A stretch of 64,000 nt of DNA from Conchiformibius steedae (GTDB taxonomy: Bacteria > Pseudomonadota > Gammaproteobacteria > Burkholderiales > Neisseriaceae): the NCBI RefSeq assembly GCF_014054725.1, contig NZ_CP059563.1, forward strand, positions 658,868-722,867, written 5' to 3'. Positions 33,821 to 43,679 of the stretch are shown here, piece after piece (position 1 is the first letter of the stretch; every line of letters begins with the position of its first letter). A model generated the notes under the pieces. The model had not been told where the DNA came from, ran no database searches, and worked only from the letters and a program-made list of their open reading frames with translations. A program made the translations under genes and the position numbers.

Positions 33821-34122
33821 TTACGATTCATCATTATTTGGTGTTGGCGGCGTTATTGTTCGGTATCAGTGCCATGGGCATTTTTATGAACCGCAAAAAC
33901 GTGCTGGTTTTGCTGATGTCGATTGAATTGATGCTGTTGGCGGTAAACTTTAACTTTATCGCGTTTGCCCAGTATTTGGGCGACACGGCAGGACAGATTT
34001 TTGTGTTTTTTGTCTTGACGGTAGCAGCGGCAGAATCTGCCATCGGTTTGGCGATTATGGTGTTGGTGTTCCGTAACCGCAATACCATTAACGTAACCGA
34101 ATTAAATACGCTGAAAGGCTAG
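33817..34122 (+). CDS. nuoK: NADH-quinone oxidoreductase subunit K
   Basis: NuoK (101 aa) is a three-helix subunit related to MrpC. The conserved glutamates lie in [16 protein letters not shown] and in [14 protein letters not shown]. It starts in the nuoJ stop (ATGA overlap). A strong hairpin follows before nuoL. Confidence 0.97.
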   Translation: MITIHHYLVLAALLFGISAMGIFMNRKNVLVLLMSIELMLLAVNFNFIAFAQYLGDTAGQIFVFFVLTVAAAESAIGLAIMVLVFRNRNTINVTELNTLKG

Positions 34123-34125
34123 AGT

Positions 34126-34154
34126 TTTTAGGCAGTAATTGCTACTGCCTAAAA
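34126..34154. other. Perfect 12-bp hairpin between nuoK and nuoL
   Basis: TTTTAGGCAGTA and TACTGCCTAAAA flank the loop ATTGC. No T-run follows, so this may be a processing, stability or partial-termination site that sets nuoL-M-N levels. GGCAGT also resembles a truncated uptake word. Confidence 0.65.
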
Positions 34155-34182
34155 TCGGTTTTAAATTAAAGGGTTCAATCAA

Positions 34183-36198
34183 ATGAACGACATGACTTTA
34201 TATCTTATTATCGCACTCACGCCTTTGGCGGGTTCGCTGTTGGCGGGCTTGTTCGGTAAGCAAATCGGACGGCGTGGCGCACATTGTGCCACCATTGCAG
34301 GTGTAGCCGTTTCTGCGCTGTTGTCTTTGCAGGTGTTGTGGGGCTTTGTTTCAGGCAGCCGCACCAAGTTTGACGAAAATGTTTACACTTGGTTGAGCAT
34401 GGGCAATGTGGATTTTTCAGTCGGCTTTTTAGTGGACGGGCTGACCGCCATGATGATGGTGGTGGTTACGTCCGTATCGCTGATGGTGCATATTTACACC
34501 ATCGGTTATATGAAAGACGAAGAAGTCGGCTACCAACGCTTTTTTAGCTATATTTCCCTGTTTACCTTCAGCATGTTAATGCTGATTATGAGTAATAACT
34601 TTATCCAGCTGTTTTTTGGTTGGGAAGCGGTGGGCTTGGTGTCTTACCTGCTGATTGGTTTTTACTTTAAACGCGAAAGCGCGATTTTTGCCAACTTAAA
34701 AGCCTTTTTGGTAAACCGTGTCGGTGACTTCGGCTTTTTGCTTGGCATTGGTTTGGTGTTGGCGTATTTTGGCGGCAGCCTGCGTTATCAGGATGTGTTT
34801 GCCAATCTGCACATGGCAGAGGGCATGTCGTTTTTGGGTACGGATTTGATTACCGTAACCTGTCTGCTGCTGTTTGTCGGCGCGATGGGTAAATCGGCGC
34901 AGTTTCCCTTGCACGTTTGGCTGCCTGACTCTATGGAAGGTCCGACCCCGATTTCAGCTTTGATTCACGCCGCTACCATGGTAACTGCTGGTTTGTTTAT
35001 GGTATCGCGCATGTCGCCCATGTACGAAATGAGCACCACCGCTTTAAGCGTGATTATGGTGATTGGTGCGATTACTGCCTTGTTTATGGGCTTTTTGGGT
35101 ACGATTCAAAACGACATCAAACGCGTGATTGCTTATTCCACCCTGTCGCAACTGGGTTATATGACTGTGGCATTGGGCGTATCTGCCTATTCCATCGCCA
35201 TGTTCCATGTGATGACGCATGCTTTCTTTAAAGCCCTGCTGTTCTTGGCAGCGGGCAGTGTGATTATCGGTATGCACCACGACCAAGACATGCGTAATAT
35301 GGGTAATCTGCGCAAATATATGCCGATTACTTGGATTACCATGCTGATTGGTAACCTGTCGCTGATTGGTACACCCTTGTTTTCAGGTTTTTATTCTAAA
35401 GATTCCATTATTGAAGCGGTAAAATTCAGTAATTTACCGGGTAGCGGCTTTGCCTATTTCGCTGTGCTTGCCAGTGTGTTTGTGACTGCGTTTTACGCAT
35501 TCCGCCAATACTTTATCGTTTTCCACGGACCTGAACGCTGGCGTGAGGTCAAACACGACCACCATCATCACGATGATGAGCACGGACATCATCACGGTTT
35601 GTCGCCCAAAGACAATCCGCACGAAAGCCCGTGGGTGGTCACTTTCCCCTTGGCGTTTTTGGCTGTGCCTTCTGTAGTGATTGGTGCGCTGACCATTGAA
35701 CCTTTGTTGTTTGGCGACTTTTTGAAAGATGCCGTTTATGTGAATCACGAACTGCACCCCGTGATGAGCCAAATGGCTGAACATTTCCACGGCGTGTTTG
35801 GTATGGTAACACACAGTCTGATGTCGCCCGTGCTGTATTTGGCGATTGCAGGTGTGGCAGCGGCGTGGTTCTTGTATGTGAAATCCCCACATTTGCCTGC
35901 CAAAATCCACGCAGCTTGCAAGCCTGTGTATAACTTGCTGGATAATAAATACTATTTGGACGTGATTTATTTTAATGTCTTTGCTAAAGGCAGCCGCGCA
36001 TTGGGTAATTTCTTCTGGAAAGTGGGCGATACCGCCATTATCGACAACGGTATTGTCAACGGCGCAGCCAAAGCTGTAGGTAATATGGCAGCACAAGTGC
36101 GTAAAATGCAAACAGGTTTTATCTACACCTATGCTGCTGTGATGGTAACGGGCGTATTGGTGCTGGTGGTGGCGTTTTTTTGGCATTTGTGGTTTTAA
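34183..36198 (+). CDS. nuoL: NADH-quinone oxidoreductase subunit L
   Basis: NuoL (671 aa) is the distal antiporter-like proton-pumping subunit, with about 14 core helices and the long lateral helix at the C-terminus. The pump signatures are present: LFFGWEAVGLVSYLLIGF, PLHVWLPDSMEGPTPISALIHAATMV and DIKRVIAYSTLSQLGYM. Between the core and lateral helices there is a histidine-rich cytoplasmic loop, KHDHHHHDDEHGHHHG near residue 455, which could bind metal. A 320-base gap with repeats separates it from nuoM. Confidence 0.97.
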   Translation: MNDMTLYLIIALTPLAGSLLAGLFGKQIGRRGAHCATIAGVAVSALLSLQVLWGFVSGSRTKFDENVYTWLSMGNVDFSVGFLVDGLTAMMMVVVTSVSLMVHIYTIGYMKDEEVGYQRFFSYISLFTFSMLMLIMSNNFIQLFFGWEAVGLVSYLLIGFYFKRESAIFANLKAFLVNRVGDFGFLLGIGLVLAYFGGSLRYQDVFANLHMAEGMSFLGTDLITVTCLLLFVGAMGKSAQFPLHVWLPDSMEGPTPISALIHAATMVTAGLFMVSRMSPMYEMSTTALSVIMVIGAITALFMGFLGTIQNDIKRVIAYSTLSQLGYMTVALGVSAYSIAMFHVMTHAFFKALLFLAAGSVIIGMHHDQDMRNMGNLRKYMPITWITMLIGNLSLIGTPLFSGFYSKDSIIEAVKFSNLPGSGFAYFAVLASVFVTAFYAFRQYFIVFHGPERWREVKHDHHHHDDEHGHHHGLSPKDNPHESPWVVTFPLAFLAVPSVVIGALTIEPLLFGDFLKDAVYVNHELHPVMSQMAEHFHGVFGMVTHSLMSPVLYLAIAGVAAAWFLYVKSPHLPAKIHAACKPVYNLLDNKYYLDVIYFNVFAKGSRALGNFFWKVGDTAIIDNGIVNGAAKAVGNMAAQVRKMQTGFIYTYAAVMVTGVLVLVVAFFWHLWF

Positions 36199-36518
36199 GA
36201 AAAGCGTTTTAGGCAGTCTGAAATTAGGGGCTGTCTGAACAAGGCGTGTTGGGTTTGAGCTTCGCTTAACCCAACCTACGCTTGCTTAATTTTTATGTGT
36301 GAGTTGGTTTCAAGAAAAATAATAGGGTAGTCAATGATATTTGGCTTTGATGCAGCGAGTAGGTTGGGTTAGCGCAGCATAACCCATACGGTACATAAAA
36401 ATTTTAGATTGTTGGGTTTGTGCTTTGCTTCAATCCAAGCTACGATTAAAACAGAAATATTTTTCAAACTGCCTGAAACGGCGCACAGGTTTTAAAATAG
36501 GGAACACAGGTAAATACT
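36199..36518. repeat. Repeat-filled 320-base gap between nuoL and nuoM
   Basis: No gene. There are three members of the AGGTTGGGTT family: a palindrome GTTGGGTT...AACCCAAC at 36248-36275, AGGTTGGGTT...AACCCATAC at 36361-36390 and GTTGGGTTTGTGCTTTGCTTC from about 36410. Partial uptake-like words (AGGCAGTCTGAA near 36212; ACTGCCTGAAA near 36470) lie at the edges. nuoM may need its own promoter here. Confidence 0.7.
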
Positions 36519-38036
36519 ATGTTTTTTAATAATTTACTCAGCTTGGCAATTTGGGTGCCAGTGATAGCGGGGGTGCTGGTTTTAGCCACTGGCTCGGATG
36601 AACGTGCTGGTTTTGCCCGTATTTTGGCATTAATCGGGGCATTGGCGGGGTTTGTGGTAACGCTGCCGCTGTTTGTGCTGTTTGACCGCAGTAATGGCGG
36701 TTATCAGTTTACCGAGCTGCATCAATGGATTCCTGCGCTGAATGTGCATTACGCTTTGGGAGTGGACGGCATTTCCGTGCTGTTTGTGATTCTGAATGCG
36801 TTTATTACGCTGATGGTGGTGCTGGCAGGCTGGGAAGTGATTCAGAAAAAAACGGCGCAGTATATGGCGGCGTTCCTGATTATGTCGGGGCTGATTAACG
36901 GTGCGTTTGCGGCACAAGATGCTTTGTTGTTTTATGTGTTTTTTGAGGGCATGCTGATTCCGTTGTACCTGATTATCGGTATGTGGGGCGGTCCGCGCCG
37001 TGTGTATGCTTCGGTAAAACTGTTTTTATACACGCTGTTGGGTTCGCTTCTGATGCTGGTGGGTTTGGTGTATCTGTCGCATCAGGCGGGCAGCTTTGCG
37101 ATTGCCGATTTGCAAAATATCAAACACATTCCGATGGGCGTGCAACAACTGCTGTTTGTGGCGTTCTTTATGGCGTTTGCGGTAAAAGTGCCGATGTTCC
37201 CTGTGCATACTTGGTTGCCCGATGCACACGTTGAAGCGCCGACTGGTGGTTCAATGGTATTGGCAGCGATTACGCTGAAAATCGGTGCATACGGTTTCTT
37301 GCGCTTTATTTTGCCTGTGTTGCCTGATGCTTCACGCTTTTTTGCGCCTGTGGTGATTGTGTTGAGCCTGATTGCGGTAATTTATATTGGTATGGTGGCT
37401 TTGGTACAAACCGATATGAAAAAACTGGTGGCGTATTCGTCTATCAGCCACATGGGCTTTGTAACGCTGGGTATTTTCCTGTTTAGCGGTGTGTTTTCAG
37501 GCGGCGAGTTAGGTGAGTTGAATACTTGGGGCTTGAAAGGTGCGATTGTGCAGATGATTTCGCACGGTTTTGTGTCGGCGGCGATGTTTATGTGTATTGG
37601 TGTGATGTACGACCGTTTGCACACGCGCAATATTGCCGATTATGGCGGTGTGGTGAATGTGATGCCTAAGTTTGCGGCGTTTATGATGCTGTTTGGCATG
37701 GCAAACGCAGGCTTGCCTGCTACTTCGGGCTTTGTGGGCGAGTTTATGGTGATTATGGGCTCGGTGCAGGTAAATTTCTGGATTGGCGCACTGGCTGCTT
37801 TAACCTTGATTTATGGTGCATCTTATACGCTGTGGATGTACAAACGCACTATTTTTGGCGAGATTCACAATCCTGAAGTGCGTGAAATGAAGGATATTAA
37901 CTGCCGCGAATTTGCTGTGTTGGCGATTTTGGCGGTGGTGGTGCTGGGCATGGGTCTGTATCCCGAGCCGTTTGTGGCGGTGGTGCATGAAGCTGCCGAT
38001 GGTTTGATTGCCCAAGTGGCGCAAAGTAAGATTTGA
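36519..38036 (+). CDS. nuoM: NADH-quinone oxidoreductase subunit M
   Basis: NuoM (505 aa) is the second antiporter-like proton-pumping subunit. Signatures are FYVFFEGMLIPLYLIIGMWGG with the key glutamate, FPVHTWLPDAHVEAPTGGSMVLA with the lysine and histidine helices, and QTDMKKLVAYSSISHMGFV. Fourteen helices are apparent. It begins after the repeat-filled gap and is followed by nuoN 10 bases downstream. Confidence 0.97.
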   Translation: MFFNNLLSLAIWVPVIAGVLVLATGSDERAGFARILALIGALAGFVVTLPLFVLFDRSNGGYQFTELHQWIPALNVHYALGVDGISVLFVILNAFITLMVVLAGWEVIQKKTAQYMAAFLIMSGLINGAFAAQDALLFYVFFEGMLIPLYLIIGMWGGPRRVYASVKLFLYTLLGSLLMLVGLVYLSHQAGSFAIADLQNIKHIPMGVQQLLFVAFFMAFAVKVPMFPVHTWLPDAHVEAPTGGSMVLAAITLKIGAYGFLRFILPVLPDASRFFAPVVIVLSLIAVIYIGMVALVQTDMKKLVAYSSISHMGFVTLGIFLFSGVFSGGELGELNTWGLKGAIVQMISHGFVSAAMFMCIGVMYDRLHTRNIADYGGVVNVMPKFAAFMMLFGMANAGLPATSGFVGEFMVIMGSVQVNFWIGALAALTLIYGASYTLWMYKRTIFGEIHNPEVREMKDINCREFAVLAILAVVVLGMGLYPEPFVAVVHEAADGLIAQVAQSKI

Positions 38037-38046
38037 GGGGCAAACG

Positions 38047-39540
38047 ATGAATAACTGGAATCCGACTTGGAATTGGGCTGACCTGAATTTAACCGTTGCC
38101 GCGCCCGAAATCGTCTTGCTGACGGGTTTGTTTGCGGTGCTGCTGGCGGATTTGTGGACCAGCGACGACAAGCGTTACATCACGCATTGGCTGAGTGTGG
38201 GCGTGCTGTTAAGTGCTGCATTCGGACAATGGGGCGTGTGGCAGTCGCAAGGTGCAGTAGGTGCATTCAACAATATGTATATTGCTGACGGCTTGTCGCA
38301 ATTAACTAAAATTGCCGTGTATTTGGGTATGGCGGTGTTGTTTATCTATGCCAGACCGTATAACCAAATGCGCGGTATTGATAAAGGCGAGTTTTACACC
38401 CTGTCGCTGTTTGCCGTGAGTGGTATGAGCATTATGATTAGTGCCAACCACTTTTTGAGCGCGTACTTGGGCTTGGAACTGCTGTCTTTGGCATTGTATG
38501 CGCTGATTGCGCTGCGCCGTGATTCTGTCGTAGCTTCTGAAGCGGCGTTGAAATATTTTGTTTTGGGTGCGTTGGCATCGGGTTTGCTGTTATACGGTAT
38601 TTCCATGGTGTACGGCGCAACGGGTACGCTGGAATTCAGTCAGATTGTGGATTTGGCGCGTGCCGGTTCGGTAAATGGCTGGCTGTTGAAATTGGGCGTG
38701 CTGTTTATTGTGGCGGGTGTGGCGTTTAAATTTGGTGCCGTGCCGTTTCACATGTGGGTGCCTGATGTGTATCAGGGTGCGCCCACTTCTGTGGCTGCTT
38801 TGGTGGGTTCGCTGCCTAAAATTGCGGCAACCGTATTTGCCTTCCGCATTTTGGTGGGCGGACTGGTGCTGCAAAAAGGCGATTGGCAGCCGATGTTTGC
38901 GATTTTGGCGATTTTGTCGCTGCTGGTGGGTAATTTGGCAGCGATTATGCAAACCGACATCAAACGCATGTTTGCCTTTTCTACCGTATCGCACATGGGT
39001 TTTATTTTGCTGGCGTTTATCGGCAGCGTGATTGGCGTGGAAGCAGCGGTTTACTATGCCATTGCCTATGCACTGATGGCATTGGCGGGCTTCGGCGTAT
39101 TGATGCTGTTGAGCCGTGATGGACGCGAATGCGAAAATTTAAGCGATTTGGCAGGCTTGAACCAGCGCAATGCGTGGTATGCTTTTGTAATGCTGCTGGT
39201 AATGTTCAGCATGGCAGGTATCCCACCGCTGATGGGTTTTTACGCCAAATTTGCGGTATTAAAAGCCTTAATCAGCACCAATGCTTATGTTTGGGTCTTG
39301 CCTGTTGCCGTGTTTGCTGTGGTAATGTCGCTGGTGGGTGCGTTCTACTATCTGCGCGTGGTGAAAATCATGTATTTTGATGATAAAACCGATGACGCAC
39401 CCGTGCAAGGCGATTCTACTGCCAAGCTGCTGTTGTCTGCCAATGCCTTGTTGTTGTTGCTGTGGGGCGTGATGCCTGAACAGCTGATGGGCTGGATTCG
39501 CGTGGCGGTGGCAAACGCAGGTTTGACTTTGGGTAGCTAG
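38047..39540 (+). CDS. nuoN: NADH-quinone oxidoreductase subunit N
   Basis: NuoN (497 aa) is the third antiporter-like subunit. Conserved segments are FLSAYLGLELLSLALYALIALRRDS, FKFGAVPFHMWVPDVYQGAPTSVAA and QTDIKRMFAFSTVSHMGFI. ATG at 38047 follows GAGGGGCAAACG (start MNNWNPTWNWADLN); an earlier in-frame ATG inside nuoM is rejected. The operon ends at a hairpin terminator at 39568. Confidence 0.97.
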   Translation: MNNWNPTWNWADLNLTVAAPEIVLLTGLFAVLLADLWTSDDKRYITHWLSVGVLLSAAFGQWGVWQSQGAVGAFNNMYIADGLSQLTKIAVYLGMAVLFIYARPYNQMRGIDKGEFYTLSLFAVSGMSIMISANHFLSAYLGLELLSLALYALIALRRDSVVASEAALKYFVLGALASGLLLYGISMVYGATGTLEFSQIVDLARAGSVNGWLLKLGVLFIVAGVAFKFGAVPFHMWVPDVYQGAPTSVAALVGSLPKIAATVFAFRILVGGLVLQKGDWQPMFAILAILSLLVGNLAAIMQTDIKRMFAFSTVSHMGFILLAFIGSVIGVEAAVYYAIAYALMALAGFGVLMLLSRDGRECENLSDLAGLNQRNAWYAFVMLLVMFSMAGIPPLMGFYAKFAVLKALISTNAYVWVLPVAVFAVVMSLVGAFYYLRVVKIMYFDDKTDDAPVQGDSTAKLLLSANALLLLLWGVMPEQLMGWIRVAVANAGLTLGS

Positions 39541-39567
39541 TTAAATCCTTTAATCTGTCTGATTCAA

Positions 39568-39609
39568 ACAGACTGTCCGAACAGGCTTTCGGGCAGTCTG
39601 TTTTCTTTG
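39568..39609 (+). terminator. Terminator of the nuo operon
   Basis: AACAGACTGTCCGAA and TTCGGGCAGTCTG form a long stem with one mismatch, followed by TTTTCTTTG. The arms resemble diverged paired uptake words. Confidence 0.85.
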
Positions 39610-39640
39610 TTAAAATGCCCGATTCACTTGGAGATGCCCA

Positions 39641-39946
39641 ATGACTGCCTCAATGTACACTTTATTGGCACTGGCTGTGTTCTTTGCCAATTTTCCTTTT
39701 GTTACCCAACGTTTATTGGGTGTGTTTCCTGTGCGTGGGGGCAAAAAGCGTTTTCTCGTGCATTTGGGCGAATGGCTGTTGGGATTTGTGGTGTGTGGAT
39801 TGTTGGCGCGACTGCTGGAAGCACGGGCGGGAACGGTACATCCGCAGGATTGGGAATTTTATGCGGTGGTGTTGTGCTTGTATGCCGTGTGTGCGTTTCC
39901 CGCGTTTGTGTGGCGTTATTTTTGGCACGGGCGCAATCGTGAGTGA
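39641..39946 (+). CDS. DUF2818 family membrane protein
   Basis: A 101-residue protein with three hydrophobic segments (about 5-24, 42-62 and 75-93) and a conserved-looking basic loop PVRGGKKRFLVHLGEW. Proteins of the DUF2818 family are typically found right after nuoN in betaproteobacteria, and this one keeps that place, but behind the nuo terminator. A TTGTTAAAATG promoter-like element lies just upstream at about 39607. A role in complex I assembly or membrane-arm association is guessed from position only. Confidence 0.8.
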   Translation: MTASMYTLLALAVFFANFPFVTQRLLGVFPVRGGKKRFLVHLGEWLLGFVVCGLLARLLEARAGTVHPQDWEFYAVVLCLYAVCAFPAFVWRYFWHGRNRE

Positions 39947-40071
39947 ACGGCTTTGACGGTTTCCGCCGCACAAATGGGTAATTATCCCGTTTGTGCGGTA
40001 TTTTGTTGCGCCGCCGATGGGGGGAATCGTGGTAAAATACCCCGTTTTTTTAAACTGTTTCGGAATTTGCC

Positions 40072-42777
40072 ATGAGCAGCGTACACGACCATCAATTCGC
40101 TAAAGAAACCATTGCCGTCAGCCTTGAAGACGAAATGCGCCAGTCCTATTTGGACTATGCCATGAGCGTGATTGTCGGACGTGCGCTGCCCGATGTGCGC
40201 GACGGTTTAAAACCTGTGCATCGGCGTGTGTTGTATGCCATGCACGAACTGAAAAACAACTGGAACAGCGCCTATAAAAAATCCGCGCGTGTGGTCGGCG
40301 ATGTGATTGGTAAATACCACCCCCACGGCGATACCGCTGTGTACGATACCATTGTGCGCATGGCGCAGGATTTTTCGCTGCGCTATATGCTGGTGGACGG
40401 GCAGGGTAACTTTGGCTCGGTAGATGGCGACGGCGCGGCGGCGATGCGTTACACCGAAATCCGTATGGCAAAAATCGCCCACGAAATGTTAGCCGATATT
40501 GGCGAAGACACGGTGGATTTTGTGGATAATTATGACGGTTCCGAACAAGAACCGCATATTCTGCCTGCGCGTATTCCCAGCTTGTTGATTAACGGTTCGG
40601 CAGGCATTGCCGTGGGCATGGCAACCAATATTCCCCCGCATAATCTGAATGATACCGTTGATGCCTGCTTAAAACTGCTGGACGACCCCGAAACCGATAT
40701 TCAAACCCTGATTGACATCATCAAAGCCCCCGATTTTCCTACAGGCGCAACCATTTACGGCTTAAGCGGCGTACATGCAGGTTATCGCAGCGGGCGCGGG
40801 CGTGTGGTGATGCGCGCCAAAACCCATATTGAACCAATTGGCAAAAACGGCGAGCGCGAAGCCATTATCGTGGACGAAATCCCCTATCAGGTAAATAAAG
40901 CCAAGCTGGTGGAAAAAATCGGCGAATTGGTGCGCGAAAAAGTCGTAGAAGGCATTGCCGAATTGCGCGACGAATCCGATAAATCGGGTATGCGTATTGT
41001 GATTGAGCTGAAGCGCAATGAAAACAGCGAAGTCGTATTAAATCAACTGTATAAGCTGACCCAGCTGCAAGACAGTTTTGGCATCAATATGGTAGCGCTG
41101 GTGGACGGACAGCCGCGCCTGTTGAATTTAAAACAGATTTTAAGCGAATTTCTGCGCCATCGCCGCGAAGTGCTGACCCGCCGTACCCTGTTCCGCCTGA
41201 AAAAAGCGCGTGCCGAAGGGCATATCGCCGAGGGTAAAGCTGTTGCCCTGTCCAATATTGATGAAATGATTGCGCTGATTAAAGCCTCTGCCGATGCCGA
41301 TGCTGCGCGTGAAGCATTGTTGGCGCGGGCGTGGTCGTCTGAATTGGTCAGCACGATGCTGTCGCGCAGCGGTGTGGATTTGAGTATGGCACGTCCTGAT
41401 GACTTGCCCGAACATTGCGGTTTGCAGACAGACGGTTACCGTTTGAGCGAAGAGCAGGCGCGCGCCATTTTGCGGATGAGCCTGCGTAATCTGACGGGTT
41501 TGGACCAAGACGAAATTGTGCGCGAATACAAAAATATTATGGCACAAATTATTGACTTGCTGGATATTTTGGCGAAACCTGAACGCATCCGTGAGATGAT
41601 GGGCGAAGAGCTGGAAGCAGTTAAAACCCAGTTTGGCGATGAACGCCGCAGCGAAATCAATCCTTTTGGCGGCGGCGATATTGCCGATGAAGACCTGATT
41701 CCGCCGCGTGATATGGTGGTGACGCTGACCCACGGCGGCTACATCAAAACCCAGCCCACCAGCGATTATCAGGCACAACGGCGCGGTGGTCGCGGCAAAC
41801 AGGCTGCTGCCACCAAAGACGAAGATTTTATTGAAACTTTATTTGTCGCCAATACCCATGATTACCTGATGTGCTTTACCAATTTCGGGCGTTGCCATTG
41901 GATTAAGGTCTATCGTCTGCCCGAAGGCGGACGGCAGTCGCGCGGTCGTCCGATTAATAATGTGATTCACTTGGACGAGGGCGAAAAAGTAAGCGCGATT
42001 TTGGCGGTGCGCGATTTCCCCGAAGACGAATATGTGTTCTTTGCTACCGCGCAGGGCATGGTGAAAAAAGTGCAGTTGTCCGCCTTTAAAAACGTGCGCC
42101 GTGACGGAATCAAGGCCATTGCCCTGAAAGACGGCGACAGCTTGGTGGGCGTGGCGAAAACGTCGGGGCAGGACGATATTATGCTGTTTTCCAATTTGGG
42201 CAAGGCGATACGCTTTAACGAATATTGGGAAAAATCGGGTAGCGATGATGAAGTGGAAAATGAAGATTCCGCTAATTTGTCTGAAACTGAAGAAGAAAGT
42301 GCCGATACCCCGAAAGCCAACGGCGTGCGCCCGAGCGGACGCGGCAGCGGCGGTTTGCGTGGTATGCGTTTGCCTGAAAATGGGCGTATTGTGAGTTTGC
42401 TGGTGTCTGCACCCGATACGCCACAGCAGGTTTTAACCGCCACCGCCAACGGCTACGGCAAGCGCACGCCGTTTGCCGATTACAGCCGCAAAGGCAAAGG
42501 CGGGCAGGGCGTCATCGCCATTGATACGGGCGAGCGCAACGGCGAATTGGTCGCTGCCACGCTGGTGTGCGAAAGTGATGATGTGATGCTGATTACATCG
42601 GGTGGCGTGTTAATCCGCACCAAAGTGGAACAAATCCGCGAAACAGGACGTGCTGCTGCTGGCGTGAAACTGATGAATTTGGACGAAGGCGAAACCTTGG
42701 TTAGCTTGGAGCGTGTGGCGGAAGAAGCCGATGAAGACGTGACACAAGTGTCACAGACTGACACACACACGAATTAA
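40072..42777 (+). CDS. gyrA: DNA gyrase subunit A
   Basis: GyrA (901 aa) is the DNA-cleaving subunit of gyrase. The catalytic tyrosine is Tyr127 (AAAMRYTE). The quinolone-determining segment reads [11 protein letters not shown]: the position equal to E. coli Ser83 is Thr88 and that equal to Asp87 is Asp92. The C-terminal pinwheel starts with an intact GyrA box QRRGGRG near residue 567. It contains an acidic insertion at about 723-760 ([20 protein letters not shown]), a loop seen in neisserial GyrA. The tail is acidic. It stands alone with lolA 146 bases downstream. Confidence 0.97.
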   Translation: MSSVHDHQFAKETIAVSLEDEMRQSYLDYAMSVIVGRALPDVRDGLKPVHRRVLYAMHELKNNWNSAYKKSARVVGDVIGKYHPHGDTAVYDTIVRMAQDFSLRYMLVDGQGNFGSVDGDGAAAMRYTEIRMAKIAHEMLADIGEDTVDFVDNYDGSEQEPHILPARIPSLLINGSAGIAVGMATNIPPHNLNDTVDACLKLLDDPETDIQTLIDIIKAPDFPTGATIYGLSGVHAGYRSGRGRVVMRAKTHIEPIGKNGEREAIIVDEIPYQVNKAKLVEKIGELVREKVVEGIAELRDESDKSGMRIVIELKRNENSEVVLNQLYKLTQLQDSFGINMVALVDGQPRLLNLKQILSEFLRHRREVLTRRTLFRLKKARAEGHIAEGKAVALSNIDEMIALIKASADADAAREALLARAWSSELVSTMLSRSGVDLSMARPDDLPEHCGLQTDGYRLSEEQARAILRMSLRNLTGLDQDEIVREYKNIMAQIIDLLDILAKPERIREMMGEELEAVKTQFGDERRSEINPFGGGDIADEDLIPPRDMVVTLTHGGYIKTQPTSDYQAQRRGGRGKQAAATKDEDFIETLFVANTHDYLMCFTNFGRCHWIKVYRLPEGGRQSRGRPINNVIHLDEGEKVSAILAVRDFPEDEYVFFATAQGMVKKVQLSAFKNVRRDGIKAIALKDGDSLVGVAKTSGQDDIMLFSNLGKAIRFNEYWEKSGSDDEVENEDSANLSETEEESADTPKANGVRPSGRGSGGLRGMRLPENGRIVSLLVSAPDTPQQVLTATANGYGKRTPFADYSRKGKGGQGVIAIDTGERNGELVAATLVCESDDVMLITSGGVLIRTKVEQIRETGRAAAGVKLMNLDEGETLVSLERVAEEADEDVTQVSQTDTHTN

Positions 42778-42923
42778 AGTTCGGTTAAGTTTTTGCACGG
42801 TTTTTCTTTGAAATAAAAAACTTGTGATTTAATAAACCTTTACATGGGCGCTGTGGTCTTTTCAGCGGCGTGGCAAATATGTTACGGTGTAACATGTTTA
42901 TCAACCACGTTAGGAGTAAAATG

Positions 42924-43547
42924 ATGAAAACTTACCGTAAAGCAAGTGCTTGGCTGGCAGCGTGTGCTGTGTCTTTGTGTGCTGCGGCTGCACACGCGGG
43001 CGCGATTGACGATTTGAAACGCTTTAATAGCGATACCGATGGCTTGAGTGGCGGTTTTAGCCAAACCGTTAAATCCAAAAAGAAAAACCAAAGCAGTTCA
43101 GGTTCGTTTCAAATTCTGCGCCCTGGTTTGTTCAAATGGGATTACACCAAACCCTACCGTCAAACCATTGTGGGTGATGGCAAAACCATTTGGTTGTACG
43201 ACCAAGATTTGAAACAGGTAACCAAATCTGACCAAGACCAAACCATCGGCGACAGTCCTGCGGCGATTTTGTCCAATAAATCTGCTTTGGAAAGCAGCTA
43301 TTCGCTGAAAGAAGACGGCAGTGCAGGCGGAATCGATTATGTGCTTGCCACGCCGAAGAAAAACAATGCGGGCTATCAGTTTATCCGCATTGGTTTTAAA
43401 GGCGGACAACTGGCGGCGATGGAATTGAAAGACGGTTTCGGCAACCAAACCTCCATCCGTTTTCATGGCATCAATACCAAGCCCAATTTGTCTAAAGGCA
43501 CGTTTAAATTTGTTCCGCCCAAAGGTGTGGATGTGTTGAGCCAATAA
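42924..43547 (+). CDS. lolA: Outer-membrane lipoprotein carrier protein LolA
   Basis: LolA is the periplasmic chaperone that carries lipoproteins from the LolCDE complex to the outer-membrane receptor. The 207 residues begin with a signal peptide (MKTYRKASAWLAACAVSLCAAAAHA) and continue with the unclosed-barrel domain. Visible features are GGFSQTV, GSFQILRPGLFKWDYTKPYRQTIVGDGKTIWLYDQDLKQVT and a C-terminal GTFKFVPPKGVDVL. The start was taken as the second ATG of a pair (42921, 42924) because AGGAG then lies 7 bases away; upstream frame sequence lacks a signal peptide. Confidence 0.93.
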   Translation: MKTYRKASAWLAACAVSLCAAAAHAGAIDDLKRFNSDTDGLSGGFSQTVKSKKKNQSSSGSFQILRPGLFKWDYTKPYRQTIVGDGKTIWLYDQDLKQVTKSDQDQTIGDSPAAILSNKSALESSYSLKEDGSAGGIDYVLATPKKNNAGYQFIRIGFKGGQLAAMELKDGFGNQTSIRFHGINTKPNLSKGTFKFVPPKGVDVLSQ

Positions 43548-43613
43548 AGGCTATACATTTGGGCGTTGTCGTTTTGTTTTGTCTTTATTTTTATCAACTG
43601 TAGATTCACCAAC

Positions 43614-43643
43614 AGGGGAAAGTGTTTATTTAACTTTTCCCCT
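43614..43643. terminator. Hairpin between lolA and hsdM
   Basis: AGGGGAAAGT and ACTTTTCCCCT pair around a 9-base loop. There is little T-run, so termination is likely but not certain. Confidence 0.5.
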
Positions 43644-43679
43644 AATGATTAATAAAATTTATTTTTAGAGTTACTTATC

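Noticed and set aside
35434-36186. 250-codon minus-strand frame inside nuoL, rich in His and Arg
   Set aside because: Its composition reflects the reverse complement of membrane helices and the His-rich loop of nuoL.
41140-41778. 212-codon minus-strand frame inside gyrA
   Set aside because: gyrA is unambiguous here; the frame reads like an antisense translation.
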